Assembly (NCBI GenBank): GCA_017633255.1
Contig: JAGBPS010000026.1
Location: 1-64,000 of the forward strand
DNA from: Bacteroidales bacterium
GTDB lineage: Bacteria; Bacteroidota; Bacteroidia; Bacteroidales; WCHB1-69
DNA: 64,000 bases
Reading direction: 5' to 3'
Part shown: positions 18,104-26,371 of the stretch, piece by piece
Position numbering within the stretch: the stretch's first letter is position 1
Layout of the letters: every line of letters starts with the position of its first letter
The notes under the pieces: model-generated
Seen by the model: only the letters and a program-made list of their open reading frames with translations
The model's database searches: none
What the model was told of the DNA's origin: nothing
Made by a program: the position numbers and the translations under genes

Positions 18104-19830
18104 TGAAAAAGTTCCTTGTAGCTGTTTTATGCTCGATTCTGATAGGTGGACTTTTCGCACAGCAAAATTCCATTTCTTTATTTTCTTTGCCAGAGGCTTA
18201 TGTGGATGTCACCCTTCAGTCTCCGGCGCAACTGCAGCAGTTGGCACATCAGTTTTCGGTTGACAAAGCTCGGGAAAATAATGGTGCTTATCAGGTACGT
18301 TTGTGGTTAGGCCTGCGTGATTATCAGAGTTTTCTGGATTTAGGTATAAACTATTCTTTGGCTCCGAGAACTGCAAGATGGGGAGAATTGTCTATGGCGA
18401 CCACCTACGAGCAAATGGCGTCATGGAACAAGTACCCTACGTATTCGGTGTATTGCGCCATGATGGATACTTTCCAGCACCGTTTTCCTACGTTATGCCG
18501 TGTGGATACGATTTTGGCGGCAACGCCTAATAATCATAGCCTTTTTGCGTGTTATGTAGGAAGTAATCTTGATGGAAGTGAGCAGCGTCCGCAGTTTTTC
18601 TATACTTCCACTATGCACGGTGACGAGCAGACGGGTTTTGTCATGATGTTACGTTTGATTGACTATCTTTTGAATAATTATACGACGGATCCTCAAGTGC
18701 AGCATATTATGGACAATGTGGATTTGTGGATTTGTCCGGTGGAGAATCCTGACGGCATGTATGCTGCCAGCGATAATTCCATGGGTGGTGGTTCATATTG
18801 GAATCCGGGTTCAACACGCTCCAACGCCAATGGAGAGGATTTGAACCGTAATTATCCGGAGGCAGGGCAGCCAGCCAAGAATTATGAACCTGAGATCCAA
18901 GGCATGATAGATTTCGCCTCCCAGCATCATTTTGTGATGTCGGCTAATTTTCATGGAGGTTCGGAGTTGTATAATTTCCCATGGGATTCATGGACCACGA
19001 GTCAGGTGTCTCATGCTGATGAGTCATGGTGGTGGCAGATGGGAAGAGCGTTTGCTGACACTTGCCATCAGTATGGTAACAATGGTTATTTTATGGATGA
19101 AGATGATGGCGTAACTCCTGGTGGTGACTGGTACGTAATTGACGGTAGCCGTCAGGATTATATGAATTATTACCAGCATTGCCGCGAGGTGACCATAGAG
19201 ATTTCGGAAGACAAGTCTCCGTCGGGTTCCAAATTGCCTCAGTTCTGGAATAGCCTTAAGCATTCTTTGTTGAATTATATTGAAGAATGTTTGAATGGTT
19301 TTAATGGGGCGGTGACTGATTCAATAACAGGAGAACCGTTGGAAGCATTGGTCTTCGTCCAGAATCATGACATCAATTATTCAGAAGTTTATTCGCATTT
19401 TCCTGAAGGTAAGTATTACAGACCTATCAAAGCGGGATCGTACAATGTGACTTATTCGGCAGAGGGTTATGTGCCCAAAACGGTGCAGGTGACCACGACC
19501 GATGGTTCTGCCCAGTTGGTGGATGTGCAGCTTGTTCCGGAAGGTTATGTGCCTGGTGGCGGCGAAGAAGCCGTTGGGTTGCATTCCTCCCAGCAGTTGC
19601 TTGTCTATCCCGATCCTGTTGGAAATACCATGAATGTTCGCGCGGACGGACAGTGGCAAAATGCTGAAGCTTTGATCTATGATGCTATTGGCCGCCAGGT
19701 GATGAGTTTCAATCTGACAGGCGAAAACACCACGGTTGAGGTGTCAAAATTAGCGAAAGGAACATATTTTGTCCAATTACGTAATGTTGTAACAGGCGAG
19801 GCCAAGACCTTGACTGTAGTTAAGAAATAG
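18103..19830 (+). CDS. Secreted M14 zinc carboxypeptidase with T9SS sorting domain
   Basis: 575 residues from the ATG that overlaps the dapA stop. Signal peptide MKKFLVAVLCSILIGGLFA. The M14 zinc ligands are seen as H172 and E175 (MHGDEQTG) and H284 (NFHGGSELYN), with the catalytic Glu at E366 (VTIEISEDKSP). A carboxypeptidase regulatory-like beta domain follows (about 400-480), and the last ~75 residues form a T9SS type A signal (LLVYPDPVGNTMNV ... TLTVVKK). The architecture is like the Porphyromonas gingivalis surface carboxypeptidase CPG70, which trims C-terminal Lys/Arg from peptides. Specificity here is inferred only. Placement in a dapA operon is unusual. Confidence 0.9.
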   Translation: MKKFLVAVLCSILIGGLFAQQNSISLFSLPEAYVDVTLQSPAQLQQLAHQFSVDKARENNGAYQVRLWLGLRDYQSFLDLGINYSLAPRTARWGELSMATTYEQMASWNKYPTYSVYCAMMDTFQHRFPTLCRVDTILAATPNNHSLFACYVGSNLDGSEQRPQFFYTSTMHGDEQTGFVMMLRLIDYLLNNYTTDPQVQHIMDNVDLWICPVENPDGMYAASDNSMGGGSYWNPGSTRSNANGEDLNRNYPEAGQPAKNYEPEIQGMIDFASQHHFVMSANFHGGSELYNFPWDSWTTSQVSHADESWWWQMGRAFADTCHQYGNNGYFMDEDDGVTPGGDWYVIDGSRQDYMNYYQHCREVTIEISEDKSPSGSKLPQFWNSLKHSLLNYIEECLNGFNGAVTDSITGEPLEALVFVQNHDINYSEVYSHFPEGKYYRPIKAGSYNVTYSAEGYVPKTVQVTTTDGSAQLVDVQLVPEGYVPGGGEEAVGLHSSQQLLVYPDPVGNTMNVRADGQWQNAEALIYDAIGRQVMSFNLTGENTTVEVSKLAKGTYFVQLRNVVTGEAKTLTVVKK

Positions 19831-19857
19831 GTGTTAAAAGTTGAGAATTCAAAGTTC

Positions 19858-19886
19858 AAAATTCAGAATTCAAAAAACTGAATTTT
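19858..19886 (+). terminator. Possible terminator hairpin after the carboxypeptidase gene
   Basis: Inverted repeat AAAATTCAG/CTGAATTTT with an 11-base loop in an AT-rich tract containing further TTTGAATTTT copies. The stem is weak, so termination is only plausible. Confidence 0.4.
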
Positions 19887-19983
19887 GTGTTTTGAATTTT
19901 GAATTTTAAAGCTCATGGCTAATAGCACAAAACACGCTGCAAAAAATTAGCACATTAACTAATTTGCACATTGATTTTTTTCG

Positions 19984-19991
19984 TATCTTTG
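19984..19991 (+). promoter_or_regulatory. Promoter of the EF-G2-like gene
   Basis: TATCTTTG then C (-7), with TTTG at 19963-19966 as a possible -33 box 17 bp upstream; 52 bp before the start codon. Confidence 0.6.
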
Positions 19992-20043
19992 CCGCCACTT
20001 TTTTAGCAATAATATTTATTAATATAAAATAACCAAATCAACG

Positions 20044-22173
20044 ATGAAAGTTTATCAGACTAAGGAAATTAGAAATGTTGCCCTTATCGGAGGTAACCGT
20101 ACCGGTAAAACCACTTTGGCTGAAGCTATGGCCTTCCATGGCGGTGTTGTGAGCAGACGTGGTACCGTAGAAGACAAAAACACAATCTCTGACTATCGCG
20201 ATGTGGAGTTGGAAAGACAGCAGTCCATTCAGTCAACCGTGATGTATGCTGAATTCGAGGGCTCAAAAATCAACATGATTGACTGCCCCGGTTTTGATGA
20301 CTTCATCGGTGAAACCATCGGCGCTCTCCGCGTGATGGATTCCGCTCTGATGGTTATCAATGCCCAGAACGGTGTTGACGTAGGCGCTGAAATCCAGTGG
20401 CGCTGGACCAAGAACATGAATGTTCCCGTGGTTTTCGTGGTGAACCAGTTGGATCATGAAAAAGCCAATTTCGACGAGACTCTGCATCAGCTGAAAGAAT
20501 ATTTCGGCGGTAGCGTGATGGCTCTGCAATATCCTGTGAATGCCGGTATCGGTTTCGATTCCGTTATCGACTTGCTGCAGATGAAACTTTTGAAATTCCC
20601 TGCCAACGGTGGTAAGATGGTGGTGGAAGACATTCCCGCTGACCAGAAAGACAAAGCTGAAGAAATGCACAATGCTTTGATTGAGGCTGCTGCTGAGAAT
20701 GACGAGGCTTTGATGGACAAATTCTTCGAAGAAGGCACTTTGTCAGAAGAAGACATGGTGAAAGGTTTGAAGCTGGGTATCGCCAACCGTGGTACTTTCC
20801 CGGTAGTTTGCGTAGCTGCTCGTACCGACCAGGGTGTTGACCGCCTGATGGATCTCGTTATCAAGAACTGCCCGAGCCCGATGGAAGCCCCTGCTATGAA
20901 GGCTACTAACGGCAACGAACATAAATTCAACGCTGCTGAACCTTTCGTGGGTTTCGTTTTCAAAACCGCTATCGAACAGCACCTCGGTGAAGTTTCTTTC
21001 ATCAAGGTTTGTGACGGCGAAATCGCCAAGGCTGCCGATGTGATGAACAACAATACCAACACCAAGGAAAGAATTTCACAGTTGCTGGTATTCGCTGGTA
21101 AGAACAGAGTTGAGGTTGAAAAGGCTGTTGCTGGTGACATCGTGGCTACTATCAAGTTGAAATCCACTCCTTGCGGCACCACTTTGGTAGCCAAGGGTGA
21201 CGATATTATCGAACCTACCGCTTATCCGGATCCGAAATTCCGCACCGCTGTCAGAGCCAAGAACACTGCTGACGAAGAAAAACTGGGTGCTATCCTGAAT
21301 GAAATCCGCAAGACTGACCCGACTTTCCTGATGGAGCAGTCCAAGGAATTGAAACAGATGATCATCTCCGGTCAGGGCGAGCAGCACCTGAACATCATCA
21401 AGTGGATGGTGGAGAAACTGAACAAGATTGAAGTTGAATACTATGCTCCTAAGATTCCTTATCGTGAAACTATCACGAAATCAGCAGAAGCTATGTATCG
21501 TCATAAAAAACAGTCTGGTGGTTCCGGTCAGTTCGGTGAAGTTCACATGCTGATCGAATCTTACTATGAAGGTATGCCCAACCAGACCAAATATCCTATC
21601 CGTGCCACTGAAACCTACGATCTGCCATGGGGTGGTAAGCTCATCTATAACAACTGTATCGTGGGTGGTGCTATCGACGCACGCTTCATGCCGGCTATCT
21701 TGAAAGGTATCATGGAGAAGATGGAAGAAGGTCCTCTGACCGGTTCTTACGCCCGTGACATCGTGGTGAACATTTACGATGGTAAAATGCACCCCGTTGA
21801 TTCTAACGAATTGGCATTCAAATTGGCCGGTCGTAACGCTTTCAAGGATGCGTTCAAGAACGCTGGTCCCAAGATTCTGGAACCTATCTATGATGTGGAC
21901 GTATTCGTTCCGTCAGACCGTATGGGTGATGTGATGACCGATCTCCAGGGCCGTCGTGGTATCATGATGGGTATGGACAATGAAGGTGCCTTCCATATCA
22001 TCCACGCCAAGATTCCGTTGGCAGAGATGAACAAATATTCCACCACCTTGAGTTCTATCACTTCAGGTCGTGCTTCCTACAGCATGAAGTTCGCTGAATA
22101 CCAGCAGGTTCCCGCTGAGGTTCAGAGCGAAATCATCAAGAAGTACGAGGAAGAAAATAAGGATGAGGAATAA
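20044..22173 (+). CDS. Elongation factor G paralog (EF-G2-like)
   Basis: 709 residues with all EF-G domains recognisable: G domain at the N-terminus, then domains II-V ending in the ribosome-contact segment (SGRASYSMKFAEYQQVP). The P-loop GGNRTGKTT is intact. However, the G3 motif that normally reads DTPGHVDF is DCPGFDDF, so the catalytic His is Phe, and the G4 NKxD is NQLD. Bacteroides species carry a second EF-G (EF-G2) reported to lack GTPase activity, to translocate slowly and to be needed for gut colonisation; this protein fits that type. It is monocistronic with its own promoter, away from ribosomal-protein genes, unlike canonical fusA. Confidence 0.85.
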   Translation: MKVYQTKEIRNVALIGGNRTGKTTLAEAMAFHGGVVSRRGTVEDKNTISDYRDVELERQQSIQSTVMYAEFEGSKINMIDCPGFDDFIGETIGALRVMDSALMVINAQNGVDVGAEIQWRWTKNMNVPVVFVVNQLDHEKANFDETLHQLKEYFGGSVMALQYPVNAGIGFDSVIDLLQMKLLKFPANGGKMVVEDIPADQKDKAEEMHNALIEAAAENDEALMDKFFEEGTLSEEDMVKGLKLGIANRGTFPVVCVAARTDQGVDRLMDLVIKNCPSPMEAPAMKATNGNEHKFNAAEPFVGFVFKTAIEQHLGEVSFIKVCDGEIAKAADVMNNNTNTKERISQLLVFAGKNRVEVEKAVAGDIVATIKLKSTPCGTTLVAKGDDIIEPTAYPDPKFRTAVRAKNTADEEKLGAILNEIRKTDPTFLMEQSKELKQMIISGQGEQHLNIIKWMVEKLNKIEVEYYAPKIPYRETITKSAEAMYRHKKQSGGSGQFGEVHMLIESYYEGMPNQTKYPIRATETYDLPWGGKLIYNNCIVGGAIDARFMPAILKGIMEKMEEGPLTGSYARDIVVNIYDGKMHPVDSNELAFKLAGRNAFKDAFKNAGPKILEPIYDVDVFVPSDRMGDVMTDLQGRRGIMMGMDNEGAFHIIHAKIPLAEMNKYSTTLSSITSGRASYSMKFAEYQQVPAEVQSEIIKKYEEENKDEE

Positions 22174-22202
22174 TATTCTGGAATATTTCGTATTTCCATA
22201 TT

Positions 22203-22230
22203 GTAGAGACGCGATTAATCGCGTCTCTAC
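22203..22230. repeat. GTAGAGACG palindromic repeat, copy 2
   Basis: Perfect 28-bp palindrome with the family arms and core GCGATTAATCGC. The same core is used by the copy at 37703. Confidence 0.85.
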
Positions 22231-22281
22231 GTGTATATACGGGGTGCATTTATACGATTGTATTTGTTATGTCCTATTGTT

Positions 22282-22317
22282 GTAGAGACGTTTCATGAAA
22301 CGTCTCTACTTTTTTTA
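22282..22317 (+). terminator. GTAGAGACG palindromic repeat, copy 3, with T-run
   Basis: Perfect 28-bp palindrome (22282-22309) identical to copy 1, followed at once by eight T residues. It has the form of a rho-independent terminator for the EF-G2-like transcript. Confidence 0.7.
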
Positions 22318-22386
22318 GGGGGATTATGAAACAATGGTCTGTTCAAAAAATGCGGTGATGATTTGTCATGGGGTAAAAAAATAATG

Positions 22387-22394
22387 TATATTTG
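22387..22394 (+). promoter_or_regulatory. -7 promoter element for the aquaporin gene
   Basis: TATATTTG then C, 52 bp before the aquaporin start; matches TAnnTTTG. Confidence 0.55.
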
Positions 22395-22446
22395 CAACAT
22401 CAAAATGAAAAAAACACTCACTTAATAATAACTAAAATTCAAGATT

Positions 22447-23136
22447 ATGAAAAAGTATTTTGCTGAAATGGTTGGAACCTTTGTTCTGACATTCTTGGGT
22501 TGCGGAACTGCTATGTTCCTCGGATGTACTACTCCTGCTGGTGTGGTGGGTACGGCTGTCGCCTTTGGTTTGGCTGTGGTTGCCATGGCTTATACCATTG
22601 GTGGAATCTCAGGCTGCCACATCAATCCTGCTATTACTTTAGGTGTTGCCCTTTCAGGCAGAATGTCTTGGAAAGACGCTTGTGGCTACTGGTGTGGCCA
22701 GGTGATTGGCGGTATCATTGCAGGTGCCATGTTGATGCTGTTTGCCAATGTGGTTGCCGCTCCTGATTTGACTGGCGGTTTGGGAACCAATGGTGTGGCC
22801 AATGCCGGTGGTGCATGTGGTGCATTCCTGGTTGAATGTGTCGCTACTTTCATCTTTGTGCTGGTGGTTCTTGGAACTACTGACGAAAAGGTGGGTGCCG
22901 GCAATTTGGCAGGTTTGGCTATCGGTTTGTCTTTGATTCTGATCCATTTGGTTTGCATCAATCTGACAGGTACTTCTGTTAACCCCGCCCGTTCTATCGG
23001 ACCCGCTATTTTCGCTGGTGGTCAGGCTTTGGCAGACTTATGGGTGTTCATTGTTGCTCCTCTCATTGGTGGCGCTTTGGCTGCTCTCGTATGGAAAGGT
23101 TTCTCCTGCTGCGGTTGCTGCAAGAAAGAAGCATAA
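22447..23136 (+). CDS. aqpZ: Aquaporin (MIP family channel)
   Basis: 229 residues, six membrane segments. The two channel-lining NPA motifs are present: CHINPAITLG near residue 60 and TSVNPARSIGPA near residue 180, the latter with the Arg of the selectivity filter. Size and motifs fit bacterial AqpZ-type water channels of the inner membrane; glycerol conduction cannot be excluded. An odd Cys-rich tail follows the last helix (FSCCGCCKKEA). The symbol is by family resemblance. Confidence 0.88.
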   Translation: MKKYFAEMVGTFVLTFLGCGTAMFLGCTTPAGVVGTAVAFGLAVVAMAYTIGGISGCHINPAITLGVALSGRMSWKDACGYWCGQVIGGIIAGAMLMLFANVVAAPDLTGGLGTNGVANAGGACGAFLVECVATFIFVLVVLGTTDEKVGAGNLAGLAIGLSLILIHLVCINLTGTSVNPARSIGPAIFAGGQALADLWVFIVAPLIGGALAALVWKGFSCCGCCKKEA

Positions 23137-23171
23137 TCAGTTAACAGTTAATAATTAACAATTAATAGAAT

Positions 23172-23199
23172 GTAGAGACGTTTCATGAAACGTCTCTAC
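23172..23199. repeat. GTAGAGACG palindromic repeat, copy 4, at the chorismate synthase start
   Basis: Perfect 28-bp palindrome identical to copies 1 and 3. It ends only seven bases before the chorismate synthase ATG, where the ribosome must bind, and it lacks a T-run in the forward direction. Confidence 0.85.
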
Positions 23200-23206
23200 A
23201 TATTAA

Positions 23207-24157
23207 ATGATGAACCCAAATTTCGACACATTCGGCATTATTTTCCGCCTTACGGACGAAGGCGACACCCATGGCATGGAACTGTCGGGGGTGATAGAGA
23301 ATTGTCCTGCCGGAGTGGTGATTGACAAGGACTTTTTTCAGGCGGAATTGGCCAGAAGGGCACCTTCAGGGGACGCTAATTCCACCAAAAGGAAAGAACC
23401 CGATGTGGTGGAGTTCACGTCGGGGATTATCAATAATATGACGACAGGAGAGCCTATCCGGTTTAAGATTCCCAATCGGGATGTCAAGGTGGATGAGACT
23501 CAGATGTATGTTATCAAGCCTTCCCATGCTTCGTTTGTATATCGCCAGAAATACGGGGCGAAGTCCAATGAGGAGTGCGGACGGGCATCGGCGCGGCAAA
23601 CCGTGTGCCGAGTAGTAGCGGGGGCTATAGCCAAACTGTATCTGCGCCAGTTTGGGATTGAAATCAAAGCGGAAACTTTGTCGATGGGACAGGCGTCATG
23701 CGAGGGCGACAGCTTCGGGGCGAAGGTGTGTTGCCGTATCAGCAACCTGCCCGCAGGTCTGGGCGAGCCGGTATATAACAAGTTCCAGGCACGTTTGGCT
23801 TTCGCCATGATGTCTATCAATGCCGCCAAAGGTTTTGAGATAGGCGAGGGTTTTGCCGCGGCAGACATGTGCGGTAGCCAGTACAACGATACCCAAAACA
23901 GTGACTTCTCATTCAACAGCAATCATGACGGAGGGGTGCAGGCGGGTATCACCAACGGACAAGAGGTGTATTTCAATGTGGCATTCAAGCCGATACCGTC
24001 TATTCAGTTGGAACAACAAACCATTGATTTCGAAGGAAATCCAGTGACATTTAAGGCCCATGAGCGGAATGACCGCTGTGTGGTGCCACGGGTGCTTCCT
24101 GTGGTGGAAGCCATGGCCGCCATGGTGGTGGCCGATTTCATGCTAATGCGGGTGTAA
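23207..24157 (+). CDS. aroC: Chorismate synthase, short divergent form
   Basis: 316 residues, against about 350-360 in the family. Would convert EPSP to chorismate using reduced FMN, the last shikimate step. Key motifs remain: GDTHG (usually GESHG), KPSHASF with the second active-site His, CGRASARQT (usually GRSSARET), AMMSINAAKGFEIGEGF, NHDGGVQAGITNG and RNDRCVVPRVLPVVEAM. About 40 residues normally lying between the ARET helix and the GDSxGG segment are missing, and the usual RRRPGQ loop reads RRAPSGD. No frameshift or stop interrupts it. Probably functional but unusual; a paralog with changed activity is possible. MM at the start allows either Met. Confidence 0.85.
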   Translation: MMNPNFDTFGIIFRLTDEGDTHGMELSGVIENCPAGVVIDKDFFQAELARRAPSGDANSTKRKEPDVVEFTSGIINNMTTGEPIRFKIPNRDVKVDETQMYVIKPSHASFVYRQKYGAKSNEECGRASARQTVCRVVAGAIAKLYLRQFGIEIKAETLSMGQASCEGDSFGAKVCCRISNLPAGLGEPVYNKFQARLAFAMMSINAAKGFEIGEGFAAADMCGSQYNDTQNSDFSFNSNHDGGVQAGITNGQEVYFNVAFKPIPSIQLEQQTIDFEGNPVTFKAHERNDRCVVPRVLPVVEAMAAMVVADFMLMRV

Positions 24158-24210
24158 GACGTTGCATTTGTTCATGGGAATCAAGTGTATTTTTGTATCA
24201 TTTTTTTGAC

Positions 24211-24218
24211 TATCTTTG
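24211..24218 (+). promoter_or_regulatory. -7 promoter element for the PorE-like/murC operon
   Basis: TATCTTTG then C; transcription would start near 24225, upstream of both candidate start codons (24260 and 24290) of the next gene. TTTG at 24192-24195 is a possible -33 box. Confidence 0.55.
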
Positions 24219-24259
24219 CGTTTGCAAATTATAGGGCACGCTTTTAAAGTGATGATATT

Positions 24260-26365
24260 ATGGGATGCGCTAACGGAAAACGGAGTTTGATGACAATAAA
24301 CAGGTTGTTATTGCGATTTTGTTTATTGCTGTTGGTGGGTTTGTTTGTTGTGCCCGTCATTGCGCAGGAAGAGGATGACCCTTGTTCGCAGAAACCGTCC
24401 AAGACTTCCGAAAAGTTGTTCAAGAAAGCCCGTGATTTGCAAAAAGCGGCAAAAAAAGCGGAAGCGTTGGAAGTGTATGAGGAATTGCTGGCGCAAGATC
24501 CCACTTATTTGGAGGCACAGTATTACTATGCTCTGGCCTATTACTTGCCGATAGAGTTGGACAAGTTTGCTTTGGATACGAAAATCAAGAAACAGAATGC
24601 GGCACAGGCTTTGCAGGCGTTCAATGCCATCTATGCCATTTGTCCATACTATAAAATCCATCATAATCTCTATGCCGCGCGACTGGCTTACTTCACTGAG
24701 CAGTTTGACGAGGCCAAGAAATTTGCCCGTGTGCTGGTCGATAATCCGGATTTGGTGACGAAAATGGAACAGATTGATGAAGCGCAACTGATTATCAAGA
24801 AGGCTTCTTTTTATGACCAAATTTTAAGTCATCCGGTGCCTTTTGAACCCAAGCCGGTCAAGGGCATTTCGACCAAAGATGATGAGTATTTGGCCACGGT
24901 GTCACCTGATGGGGAATGTTTTTATTTTACCCGCAGGATGGATGTGGTGGATAATTCCCCTTTTGGGAAGGGCGGTACAGTCAACAAAGAATTTTTCAGC
25001 TTTAGCAAAAAACGTGCGGACGGTACTTTCGGCAAGGGAGAACCGTTGCCGTCACCGTTTAACCGGTCCAATCATGAGGGCAGTCCAGCTATCAATTTGA
25101 GCAATGACATGCTGATTTTCTCAAGAATGACCACTGCCTCGGTAGGGGGTGGCTCTTACCCTAATTATGACTTGTATTGCTCATATTATATTGATGGAGA
25201 ATGGACTACGCCTGAAAAGCTGGGCGGAGGCATCAATCGTGATGACTCTTGGGAGTCGCAGCCGTCGCTGAGTTCAGACGGGGAGATGCTCTTCTTCGCC
25301 AGCGATCGGCCAGGAAGCTTGGGAGGCTCGGATATTTGGTATTCTCGCAAAGATGAGAAAGGGGAGTGGCAAAAACCTGTGAATTTGGGCAAGACCATTA
25401 ATACTACAGGAAATGAGCGGTCACCTTTCCTCCATACCGACAGCAAAACCTTGTATTTTTCTTCTTCCGGTCATGATGGCATGGGCGGAATGGATATTTT
25501 TTATTCCAAAATGGATGCACAGGGTCGCTGGACCACGCCTGTCAATATCGGCCATCCTATTAACACGGAGCGTGATGAAGTGGATTTCTTTGTCAGTTTG
25601 GATGGCAAAACCGGCTATTTTTCCTCGGATCAATATAACGAAGAGGGAATTTTGATAGGAGGTGGTATGGGCACTCGCCAGAGTAATGTCTCCTGGGATA
25701 TTTTCCAGTTTGAATTGTATGAGGCTGCTCGTCCGCATTCCATGATTATCATCAAGGGAAAGGTAGAGGCTGATGATGGCGAAATTGAGAATGCGGTGGT
25801 GGAGGTGCGCAATGAGAAAGCGGAGGTGGTGAGCCGTGCCAAGGTGAATGCTAACACCGGACAGTATGCCATTGCCGCGGAAGTGAACAAAGAGAAACCT
25901 CAGAATCTGATTGTGAATGTGAAGAAGGAAGGGCATTCGTTTGACACTAAATTGATAACAGTGGAACAACAGAAACAGGATGTGGTGGTCAATGATGCTG
26001 AAGTGAAAAAGGTTGAGGTGGGCAAGACCTGTGATCTGCACGATATTAATTTCAAGACCAATGATTTTTCTTTGACAGAAGAATCCGAGCAGATTATCAG
26101 GCTGTTTGTGGAGTTCTTGAGTGAGAATCCCACCGTAAAGGTAGAGATTCAGGGACATACCGATAATATTGGTGATGACAATTCCAATCTGAAACTGTCG
26201 CAGGAACGCGCCAAATCGGTGTACGATTATGTGATTGGTCAGGGCGTTGATGCGAGCAGAATCAGCTACAAAGGTTATGGAGAATCCCGACCTATTGCGG
26301 ACAATAAAACCGAGGCGGGCAGGGCAAAAAACCGAAGAACCGTGTTTGTGATTTTGGCAAAGTAG
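24260..26365 (+). CDS. PorE-like TPR / beta-propeller / CRD / OmpA protein
   Basis: 701 residues. In order: signal peptide (LLLRFCLLLLVGLFVVPVIA), TPR-type helices (about 45-165), a PD40 beta-propeller (about 200-480; blades with LATVSPDGECFYF, SSDGEMLFFASDRPGS, SGHDGMGGMDIFYSK), a carboxypeptidase regulatory-like domain (about 495-565) and a C-terminal OmpA domain (IQGHTDNIGDD ... LSQERAKSVYDYV). This is the layout of PorE, a periplasmic peptidoglycan-binding component of the type IX secretion system. PorE of P. gingivalis is a lipoprotein; no clear lipobox Cys is seen here, so it may be a paralog. Start 24260 gives the longest form; ATG 24290 puts the signal peptide nearer the N-terminus. 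murC follows after six bases. Confidence 0.85.
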   Translation: MGCANGKRSLMTINRLLLRFCLLLLVGLFVVPVIAQEEDDPCSQKPSKTSEKLFKKARDLQKAAKKAEALEVYEELLAQDPTYLEAQYYYALAYYLPIELDKFALDTKIKKQNAAQALQAFNAIYAICPYYKIHHNLYAARLAYFTEQFDEAKKFARVLVDNPDLVTKMEQIDEAQLIIKKASFYDQILSHPVPFEPKPVKGISTKDDEYLATVSPDGECFYFTRRMDVVDNSPFGKGGTVNKEFFSFSKKRADGTFGKGEPLPSPFNRSNHEGSPAINLSNDMLIFSRMTTASVGGGSYPNYDLYCSYYIDGEWTTPEKLGGGINRDDSWESQPSLSSDGEMLFFASDRPGSLGGSDIWYSRKDEKGEWQKPVNLGKTINTTGNERSPFLHTDSKTLYFSSSGHDGMGGMDIFYSKMDAQGRWTTPVNIGHPINTERDEVDFFVSLDGKTGYFSSDQYNEEGILIGGGMGTRQSNVSWDIFQFELYEAARPHSMIIIKGKVEADDGEIENAVVEVRNEKAEVVSRAKVNANTGQYAIAAEVNKEKPQNLIVNVKKEGHSFDTKLITVEQQKQDVVVNDAEVKKVEVGKTCDLHDINFKTNDFSLTEESEQIIRLFVEFLSENPTVKVEIQGHTDNIGDDNSNLKLSQERAKSVYDYVIGQGVDASRISYKGYGESRPIADNKTEAGRAKNRRTVFVILAK

Positions 26366-26371
26366 TTTTTT

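Noticed and set aside
22387..24157. Prophage or transposon in the EF-G2 to chorismate synthase region
   Set aside because: The repeated palindromes are not terminal inverted repeats of a larger unit, and no integrase or transposase gene is present anywhere in the window.
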